Of a stretch of DNA of 15,524 nt, positions 9,420 to 15,524 are shown piece by piece; positions within the stretch are counted from its first letter, which is position 1, and each line of letters begins with the position of its first letter. Source of the DNA: Spirogloea muscicola (lineage: Eukaryota; Streptophyta; Zygnematophyceae; Spirogloeales; Spirogloeaceae); the NCBI GenBank assembly GCA_009602725.1, contig WELB01000406.1, forward strand, positions 11,810 to 27,333. The letters run 5' to 3'. The notes below the pieces were generated by a model. That model had not been told where the DNA came from, did no database searches, and worked only from the letters and a program-made list of their open reading frames with translations. Position numbers and translations under genes: made by a program.

Positions 9420-12400
9420 TCGGACCTCATCTTCACGGGCTCCGGCACGAGCGAGGGCGTGCCGCGCGTCAGCTGCCTCACCGACCCCCGCCGCGCCTGC
9501 CAGGTGAGCGCCGCCGGGCTTCGAACCCGGGCCCTAAATCTGAGAACCCTAACCCTGAGGCTGCTCAGGACGCCGGCTGCCCTGAGCTGCCGCAATCATT
9601 GCACCGTTAACATCAATCGCTGTTAACGATCTCTATACATAACTCATCCACAGTACCAATGATCTGCAAGCTTCGTGTTGGTCTTTCGTTGTAGCGATTT
9701 GAGAATTAAATGATAAATGTAAAGCAATCTCATCCCGGCGCTCAAGCCATCATGCATTCAGACAAGCTCATAACCTAATTGGGTTTGTTGGGCTGCGCTC
9801 GGCCTGCAGGTCTGCTGGGCTGCGACGCTGCCCGGCAACCGCAACCGCCGGCGCAACACCGGCCTCCTGCTGCGCTTCGCTCACCCCGACGGCCGCGCCC
9901 GCAACATCCTCGTCGACGTCGGCAAGTGGGTCTCCGCCGAGGGACCTGCGCCGGCTGCGCCTCCTCGGCTCATCCCCGCCGGATCGAGCGAGAGCCCAGC
10001 AGCTGACGTCGTCAAGGCGGTCCTTACGCCTGCGGCTGCATTGCCGGTCCCTGCCTGCCCCGCAGGTTCTTCTACCACAGCGCCATGCAGTGGTTCCCTT
10101 ATCACGGGTGCGTCCTGCCAGGTGCTCATCCACGGCCGGTCGGCCAGCTGCTAAGCACTGCGGGTTTGAACGAAGCTCTGCCTCGGTCGACTCCGAGTAG
10201 TGTCAAGGGTTGATTGACTGATTCAGATGAAAACATGCAATCAGAGGTCGGGGCTTAGCTCGTGAGGTTCTGTGTAGGACTAACAGCAGCCTGGACTTGA
10301 GCACTTACTTGCCAACACCAACCCAGACCCTTGACTTCACTTGAACCTAGGCTCTGAGTGTCCAATGCAACTTGAGAGAAGCCGCAAAAATTGCCTGCCT
10401 GCTCTAACTGTGGTGTTCCTGATGCCCTTTGCTCGCTCCGCAGGGTGCGGCAGCTGGATGCCGTCATCGTCACGCACTCACACGCTGACGCGATGGGAGG
10501 CAAGCCTCCTGCCAACACCTGGATGCACTCAAACCCTAACTATAAGCTCAAAGCCATGACTGTAAAACCTGCCTTGCTTATTTACGTAATCCTGGTGTAT
10601 CATTCTATTTGCTTCATGCAAGAAAGTGTTGTCTTAAGTAAATGGGGGCATTCAGTAAGTAGCTTCTAGACTGGGTCCTGTCTTGATTGCTGGACCCTTC
10701 AGAAAGTTAGGCAGGTCGTTCACTTCTGGAGTCCTCAACTCCGTGCTTGAAGTAACGCCTAGACCAGGCCCCCAGTTGGAGCCAGTTGCCACTGCGAGTC
10801 TGGCGGCCGACGCGCTCACCAATGCTGCCCCCTCAGGCTCCCCCTTCCCCTGGCAGGGTTGGACGACCTCCGTGACTGGACGAACAACGTGCAGGACAGC
10901 GTGCCAATCTACATCACGGCTCGTGACCTAGAGGTGGGGTTGTCCACAGTCCGCAATCCTTGCTCCGATATTTATATCGAAAGGTTTGGTAACAGTCTTT
11001 TAAGTTTTGTGGTGGTGGCGCTTGGGATCAAGGAGAGTGAAGAAGCAATGAGTGGCAGACTACTTCTTGTCTGGACCTATGAGGACTGCAGATGATGAGA
11101 AATTTGCCAGCATGCAGGTTCCCTTGCTATGGTAAGTCATCACAAGGTTCATCAGCACTTGTGGCGCCTGTCCCAGGTGGCAGCCAAGACGCACTACTAC
11201 CTTGTCGACACAAGCCAGGTGACGCCGGGCACGGCGGTCTCCACGATCCGCTTTGAGGCTATGGATGAGGAGCCATTTGTGGTTGAGGACCTCCTTGTGA
11301 GCACCTTCTTACCATGCCCGTCATGCATCCGCTACTATGCTGTTCATCTGTATTGTACTAGAAGTAATACCTGATATTCCCAGTCAAAGACCTCAAGCAT
11401 GTAGGTGATGCACCAAGATTTGCAGCCGTATTATGCATGCCATGGTACTGGACAAGAGAGCCATAGCCAACCGGTTTGGGTGGTCGACCTTTTGAGGCTG
11501 ATCTGACATTGACGTTGACAGTGATGTCGACTTTGACTCCATAGTGCTTTTGCTGTTGGCTCCACCATCACCTGAGTGTGCCCCTGTGGCAGGTCACGCC
11601 CCTCCCAGTATGGCATGGCAAGGGCTACAGGTCCCTTGGATTTCGCTTCGGCAATGTCTGTTACATCAGGTGCCTGCAGGATGGAACCAAGCCCGTTGTG
11701 GATAAGAATGAACAAAGTAATTAACACGAGAATTTGGTTGGTCTATATCCAAGTCAGCAGGTGCTTGACAATTTTTAGGCTGATACTCGACATAGTAGTG
11801 TGAGAGGTTCCTTTCTGTCCATGAAGCAAAACGTGGGCAGTTGCAGTCTGACCCCTTCTAAATGACAAGCGTTGCCTTCTAGATAGAACATCAGACTTGA
11901 CAAAGCTTTCTGCACATTTTGAGGTTCTGCTTGAACACAAAGGCATCAAAAGGTCCCCTGGTCACCTGACTTGCAAAGCAAGAAGTTGATGATCCTATGA
12001 CCTCAATTGTATATGCTGATGCGGTCACCACGGTTTGTGCAGCGATGCAAGCGAGATTCCGGAGAAGACCTACCCGCTCCTGCGTAACTGCGACCTCCTG
12101 ATCCTGGTCTGCTACTCCACTCACCACCCTTCATGCAATGAATGTCATCCGCTTGGCTTTCTGCACGTCGTGCCCTCTATATACAATGAGTTCACCAGAC
12201 TTGTCAGCTACATCTCTCTGCAATATTGTCTATTAATTGCATATCGATTGTTCATTGAAGACAGTTGCTGGGTACAACAGCAGGTTGCTCTATTTAATTA
12301 ATGCAGAGCTCAAAGCATCACCTAGTGTCTATAGAAATGGATTTGGTTTGAACAAGATACACGGTCATCAAGTTCAATGCTAATATCAGCAGCAACATCT

Positions 12401-13228
12401 GAGGTAATGGGCGCCAGAGTTGTGCACTACAACTCTGTGGCAAGTCGCTTGCTCATGCAATACTTGACATGTCTTCTGCGGAACCGCTGGCAGGACGCCT
12501 TGCGGCCCGACCGCTCCAGCTCGACGCACTTCGGCCTGCCTGAAGTGAGTAGTGCCCCAGACTCGCAAGAGGCTCTCTGTGCCTGCCTAGGTTAAGGGCG
12601 TAGGATTTAGTGTCTAGGGTTTAGGGTCTGAATTTGTAGGATTTAGGGTTAGGAGTTGAAGTTTAGGATTTAGGAATTTAGGTGCATTTATGTCCTGCTC
12701 TGCAATCCAGGTCTGCAAGTTGGCGGATTGCTCGCTTACTCTTGCCAGCCGCATGCTAACGTGCACTGCTGCATTCGCAGGCGCTGGACGAGGTTCGCAA
12801 GATCCGGCCCCGGAAGACCCTCTTCACAGGTACGCACTCCAATGCAATCCTGTCCTGTATACCCTGCGAGTTTGTCGGCGCCGCTTTTGAAGGCGCGGCT
12901 GCGGCTCGGCAAGGTGACCGTCTAAGCAAGCAGGAGACCGTTTTTACTCGTTGAATTTGAATCAAGGCAGATGATGCAATGTAGAGAAGCAAAAGGAATC
13001 TCACAATGAGTGGGAGCTTCAGCTTCCGTAGGTTCTCAGCACACCTTGGTTACTTGACTAGTCTTTGGCTCGCTTTGTGGGGCAGGCATGATGCACCTCA
13101 TGGATCATGACAAGGTGAACGCGGAACTGGCAGCGCTGCGGTCCGCCGAGGGCCTTGACTGCGAACTCAGCCACGACGGAATGCGGGTCCCGGTGAAGTT
13201 GGAGGTGGCTCGGGGTTCCACTCTTTGA
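9269..13228 (+). CDS. MBL-fold metallo-hydrolase (PhnP-like, COG1235; plant At1g30300-like), 11 exons
   Basis: Metallo-beta-lactamase-fold hydrolase of the PhnP-like group; the substrate in plants and algae is not known. Exons: 9269-9503, 9810-9925, 10066-10107, 10444-10499, 10857-10933, 11177-11296, 11593-11669, 12043-12106, 12494-12544, 12781-12829, 13086-13228. Omitting the N at 9346 gives 1029 nt, 342 residues, with all phases agreeing. Visible blocks in order: LIFTGSGTSEGVPRVSCL; NRRRNTGLLL; NILVDVGK; the metal motif VTHSHADAMGGLDDL; VTPLPVWHGKGYRSLGFRFG (metal His in WHG); YISDASEIP (metal Asp); LILDALRPD; TGMMHLMDH (last metal His); LSHDGMRVPV. All expected metal ligands are present. 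The start ATG at 9269 is chosen because an in-frame stop lies just upstream at 9249-9251 in the conserved frame; an extra 5' exon is possible. A 14-Gly tract precedes the conserved domain. The intron after 10499 begins with GC. Confidence 0.9.
9378..9419 (+). repeat. (GGC)14 microsatellite coding poly-Gly
   Basis: Fourteen uninterrupted GGC triplets in exon 1 of the MBL hydrolase gene encode 14 Gly just before the conserved LIFTGSG block. The tract is probably polymorphic by slippage in steps of one residue, which keeps the frame. The ambiguous base at 9346 lies 32 bases upstream, suggesting difficult sequencing here. Confidence 0.95.
9532..9558 (+). repeat. Degenerate telomere-like repeats in intron 1 of the MBL gene
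   Basis: CCCTAAA, ACCCTAACCCTGA units follow the exon 1 donor by about 28 nt. They are the same motif class as at 8322-8368 and 12590-12683. Confidence 0.65.
10500..10856 (+). other. GC-AG intron
   Basis: The exon upstream ends in ...ATGGGAG and the next base pair is GC (GCAAGC), not GT. The acceptor is CTGGCAG at 10850-10856. Joining 10499 to 10857 restores the Gly codon in the conserved HADAMGGLDDLR metal-site motif, so the boundary is fixed by the protein family. The intron also holds one AAACCCTAAC telomere-like unit at 10530-10541. Confidence 0.85.
12590..12683 (+). repeat. TTTAGGG-like degenerate array in an intron
   Basis: Repeated variants of GGTTTAGGG, GGATTTAGG and GTTTAGGATTTAGG fill about 90 nt of the intron 12545-12780 of the MBL gene. 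This is the longest telomere-like tract in the window and is in G-rich orientation, opposite to the tracts at 8322, 9532 and 10530 on the plus strand. Confidence 0.85.
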
Positions 13229-13502
13229 GTTCATGCAGTGACAGCCATGCATGTAGTATTTACGAATCCATTTGTGTGCGGCTGCGTATCGGGTGCAAGA
13301 GTGTGGGCCCGCATTGGGCCCCATTATAATAATGTGAGGTGATGGTTTGCGGGCCTTGAAGAGGCTCGTGAGGGCATCCGGCAAGAGAAGCGTCCAATTG
13401 GAGCGTCTTGAGCTTACTTGAAATTATTTCATAGACGATGTAGTGTGGCAGCGAGATGCCAAGGGGTTGATTTTGTTAGCGGTAATGAAGCCCTCCCTCC
13501 TC
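13229..13502 (+). other. 3' flank of the MBL gene
   Basis: The 3' UTR and flank follow the TGA at 13226-13228. There is no convincing coding frame. The stretch ends where the first retroelement-like fragment begins (13503). Confidence 0.5.
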
Positions 13503-13592
13503 GCCCTTGCAGCAGCCTCTGGTTTGCGCAGCGGGGTTGCTCTTCCTCCCCTCAGCTCATCTGACTTCCTACTGCTGACACGGGGGTATTGA
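13503..13592 (+). mobile_element. Retroelement C-terminal fragment, copy A (5'-truncated)
   Basis: Thirty codons including the stop: it begins ALAAASGLRSGVAL and ends SSDFLLLTRGY-stop. It has the same 29-residue length as the tail of copy C (14276-14717, minus), which begins ALAAASGFRQG and ends SDLRLLTRRY-stop. The last residues also match copy B. Sequence before 13503 shows no similarity that I can detect, as expected for a 5'-truncated non-LTR insertion. I see the shared peptide directly; the retroelement label comes from copies C and D. Confidence 0.6.
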
Positions 13593-13689
13593 GGGCGCCC
13601 TGTCTGCCTAGCCTTTGGCTCCGTCATGAAGACCTGTATGCATCTGGCTGGCAGTTTACAGCCGATTTTTTTAATATCAGCAGCCGCTT

Positions 13690-14023
13690 CTTCGCCCAGA
13701 CACAGTCGAACTCTGACTGGCTGCCACGACCACTGTTCTGTTGGCCTTTGTCGGGGGTTTCCTAGAGCTCGCCCAGCATTCAAAACATTGCCAATCTAGG
13801 CTACACTCGACGCGCAGATGTGTTTCCGGCTGGGATGGGCTTGCCAGCTGCATATCTGTCGCTCTTGCGACGTCGAGTTTCGGCCTGTTTGCAGCGTGCT
13901 CAGGCTAGTGCCTTGCACCAGAAAGCTGGGCGAGCTCTAGTAGGTGGCAGAAGGGCTCCGTTCCTGGCATCTCGTATTCATGCATCGAGTAGTGACCTTT
14001 ATGTTTTGACCCGTGGTTATTGA
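13690..14023 (+). mobile_element. Retroelement C-terminal fragment, copy B (decayed)
   Basis: From about 13783 it reads NIANLGYTRRADVFPAGMG, then PAAYLSLLRRRVSACLQRAQ, then HQKAGRAL and a tail ending SSDLYVLTRGY-stop (TGA 14021-14023). The matching part of copy D reads NIASLGYARCEDMLPAQMG, then PAAYLSFLRRRVSACLQRAQ. Many base differences are silent or conservative, so both descend from a sequence once selected as protein. Upstream (13690-13782) nucleotide similarity to copy D continues but with frameshifts and a TAG, so this copy is dead. Its gene would be the end of a reverse-transcriptase-type ORF. Confidence 0.65.
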
Positions 14024-14275
14024 GCGGGTCAATCTGCTGTAGGTTATGTAGATTTTTAGATGTGCTTGCCTTTGTACCTGGCCATTTGGCCTACATTTCT
14101 TTCTAATGCACGATCTCTTTCCTTCTTAATGGGCCCAAGGGCTGTGAAAAGCCAGCCCGAAAGAAAAGAAAGAAACGTTCGAAGGGGCCAAATGACGGAG
14201 GGGCCTAAAAGGGCTATGTCAGAACAGGAGAATGTCGTGTATTTGAAACAACAAAACCGGAGGAGGATGGACCAC
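14024..14275. other. Retroelement 3' tails meeting tail to tail
   Basis: The stops of copy B (+, 14023) and copy C (-, 14276) face each other here, so this stretch should hold both 3' UTRs. It contains one copy of the recurring hairpin (14139-14158) and a purine-rich GAAAGAAAAGAAAG run at 14159-14174. No clear poly-A tail or target-site duplication is visible. Confidence 0.45.
14139..14158. repeat. Recurring hairpin GGGCTG...CAGCCC, copy 1
   Basis: Six-base arms GGGCTG and CAGCCC enclose an A-rich loop. The same unit with longer arms occurs at 14861-14880 and 15008-15027, next to a pyrimidine/purine-rich run in each case. It may be a structured 3'-UTR element of the retroelements. Confidence 0.6.
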
Positions 14276-14717
14276 TCAGTAGCGACGAGTAAGGAGCCTC
14301 AAATCCGACAGACTAGTTGCCAGAAAACAATCCCCCTGGCGAAAGCCAGAGGCTGCAGCGAGAGCACGGCCAGCACGCAGATGCAAGGCATGGGCCATGG
14401 ACCGCTGAAAGGAGACTGAAACGCATGTAATAAACTTGGGCCCATGAGCCAGCGGTGTTGAAGTCAGCCGGCTCACCTCGCCTGCGGGACACAGCGCGCC
14501 TCGCAAGCTTGGCCAGCAGGTCGAGCCACTGGGACCCGAGAGCCCCGTGTACATCCACGGCCAGGGCTACGAACTCGTCCCCAGCCGGGTGATCAGCGTG
14601 TTTGGCCGCCTTGCAGCGAGCGGCTTTCGCCGCAGCGTGGCCAGCTCGCGAGGCAGAGAGCCCTGGATTGGAGCGGTCGACCACATCAGTGGTGACCACA
14701 TCAGCAATGATGTGAGT
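14276..14717 (-). mobile_element. Retroelement C-terminal fragment, copy C (frameshifted)
   Basis: Minus-strand reading: HIIADVVTTDVVDR, then AGHAAAKAARCKAAKHAD, then DEFVALAVDVHGALG and LLAKLARRAV in one frame. It then continues after a frameshift near 14430 with VSVSFQRSMAHALHLRAGRA, ending SDLRLLTRRY-stop at 14276. The order and spacing match copy D (VVVTEAYK, AGHAVGGAEQRKLRHYSD, AAIHTFGCL, RRRVSACLQ) and copy B (HQKAGRAL). This is the stretch after the reverse transcriptase core in non-LTR-type ORFs, where a V-D-V-T-V then F-x-P-L-x-x-E/D-x-x-G pattern is common. The frameshift makes it a pseudogene fragment. Confidence 0.6.
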
Positions 14718-14887
14718 GCGAGTGAGTAACATCAAGTCAGAGTAGCTCGCTAAGCAGCCGCAGGTCGGAGAAACTGGGCTCCTGGTAGCGGGTCTACTGG
14801 AAGAAGGGACCAGGGGAAGCACCAAGAAAAGGGGGGAAAGGGCTCGCCCATTGAGGATAGGGGCTGGAAAAAGCCAGCCCAGAAAAG
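14718..14887 (-). mobile_element. Possible retroelement tail fragment, copy E, fused to copy C
   Basis: The minus-strand frame running into copy C reads NGRALSPLF, later GCLASYSDLMLLTR, and then directly THIIADVV of copy C. SDLMLLTR is the family's terminal motif, which in copies A, B and C is followed by G/R-Y-stop. So this looks like the end of one element cut 2-3 codons from its stop and joined to the inside of another. The similarity is short, so the call is tentative. Confidence 0.4.
14842..14887 (+). repeat. Left arm of a 45-bp inverted repeat
   Basis: The reverse complement of this arm matches 15001-15045 with only three differences (two substitutions and one base in a T run). Each arm contains the recurring GGGCTGG...CCAGCCC hairpin. 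The arms enclose a 113-bp spacer (14888-15000). Confidence 0.85.
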
Positions 14888-14970
14888 AGAGAAGAATGAA
14901 CAAAGGGGAAAGCGCGGCCAAATTGACTGGTGGCTGAGAGGCCAGCCCAAAGGAATGGACAGTGTCTGAA

Positions 14971-15000
14971 GGAGCCGGATGGAGCCGGATGGAGCCGGTT
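14971..15000 (+). repeat. 10-bp tandem repeat, three units
   Basis: GGAGCCGGAT is repeated at 14971, 14981 and 14991, the last unit ending in TT. It abuts the right arm of the inverted repeat at 15001, so it may mark an insertion or recombination junction. Confidence 0.9.
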
Positions 15001-15045
15001 CTTTTTTGGGCTGGCTTTTCCAGCCCCTATCCTCAAAGGGCGAGC
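15001..15045 (-). repeat. Right arm of the 45-bp inverted repeat
   Basis: Partner of 14842-14887. Downstream of it, from about 15056, begins the open frame of copy D; downstream of the left arm, in the same sense, is copy E. So the arms flank two retroelement fragments pointing away from each other. Confidence 0.85.
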
Positions 15046-15055
15046 ACTTTCTTCT

Positions 15056-15524
15056 GTTGGAGCAACACTCTCCCTCACTCCCCCCATTGTCCGTGCCATT
15101 GTGGAAGTAAGCAATGTAATGCCCATCACCACGGATTCCCAGGGTCGCCATCACCGTCGCACCCTGGACATTGTGGGTGTACAACCTGGCGGAGGCCCAC
15201 GAGCCTTGGTGGCTGTGGTGGTGACCGAGGCATACAAGAGTTCCGCTTCCACACACATTGCTGGCCATGCAGTGGGAGGTGCTGAGCAGAGAAAGCTCCG
15301 ACACTACTCTGACTACCCCCGCAGCGACCACCTTCTCCCGGCCGCAATCCACACTTTCGGCTGCTTGGCTCCTCGCTTCCATACCCTACTTGAGAACATA
15401 GCGAGTCTGGGATATGCACGATGCGAGGATATGCTTCCAGCCCAGATGGGTATGCCGGCTGCCTACCTGTCATTTTTGCGACGTCGAGTGTCAGCTTGTC
15501 TGCAGCGAGCTCAGGCTCATGCGT
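15056..15524 (+). mobile_element. Retroelement ORF fragment, copy D (best preserved; runs off the window)
   Basis: An uninterrupted plus frame of at least 156 codons. It reads TTDSQGRHHRRTLDIVGVQ, LVAVVVTEAYK, AGHAVGGAEQRKLRHYSD, LLPAAIHTFGCLAPRFH, NIASLGYARCEDMLPAQMG and RRRVSACLQRAQ to the edge. The His/Arg-rich stretch followed by a hydrophobic VVVT strand and a T/V-F/H-G block is what one sees after the reverse-transcriptase thumb in many non-LTR ORF2 proteins. No catalytic reverse-transcriptase motif (F/YxDD) lies in the window, so the class is an inference. The tail should lie just beyond 15524, as copy B shows. Upstream it is cut near the inverted repeat. Confidence 0.6.

Noticed and set aside
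13058-13783. Minus-strand open frames of 108 and 119 codons downstream of the MBL gene
   Set aside because: The first is antisense to the last MBL exon. The second is antisense to copies A and B, whose plus frames are the shared ones.
14750-15382. 210-codon minus-strand open frame
   Set aside because: Most of it is antisense to copy D, whose plus frame has family-matching motifs. Its left part overlaps the inverted repeat and possible copy E in another frame.
1-15524. CRISPR arrays, bacterial operons, tRNA or rRNA genes
   Set aside because: There are no regularly spaced direct repeats, no ribosome-binding-site-led gene strings, and no tRNA cloverleaf or rRNA sequence that I could recognise. 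The spliced genes argue for a nuclear eukaryotic locus.

Overview
This window looks like nuclear DNA of an intron-rich, GC-rich eukaryote, most probably a chlorophyte green alga. The evidence is: exons cut by short GT-AG introns (about 100 to 720 nt) whose phases join correctly across three genes; strong G/C bias at third codon positions; three plant/alga-type protein families; and degenerate TTTAGGG-like tracts (the plant and green-algal telomere motif) inside introns. There is no bacterial gene organisation. The species cannot be named from the sequence.

Layout. (1) 2-1985, + strand: the 3' part of a gene for a nucleotide-diphospho-sugar transferase of GT77/PF03407 type, in about six exons. 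(2) 1986-2511: a convergent intergenic stretch. (3) 2512-8506 (perhaps to about 9062), - strand: a large gene reconstructed exon by exon, encoding half of a RING finger, then an ENTK linker, a complete PHD finger, about 1000 residues of low-complexity acidic/Ala/Ser-rich chain with an NLS-like motif, and a C-terminal SRI-like domain. This is the PHRF1 (PHD and RING finger protein 1) architecture. (4) 9269-13228, + strand, divergent from the previous gene: a complete 11-exon gene for an MBL-fold metallo-hydrolase, including one GC-AG intron and one ambiguous base (N at 9346) that breaks the frame of exon 1. (5) 13229-15524: no host gene; a pile-up of at least four, probably five, decayed retroelement 3' ends in both orientations that share a C-terminal peptide ending SD-(x)-(x)-LLTR-(G/R)-Y-stop. 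With them lie a 45-bp inverted repeat, a small recurring hairpin and a 10-bp tandem repeat.

The three host genes are not an operon and show no obvious shared pathway: a probable Golgi glycosyltransferase, a probable nuclear chromatin/RNA polymerase II adaptor, and a probable soluble Zn hydrolase. The least-described part is the retroelement cluster at the right end. It looks like a non-LTR retrotransposon lineage with same-family fragments inserted next to and into each other. The most rewarding gene is the PHRF1-like one, whose zinc fingers are spread over very small exons.
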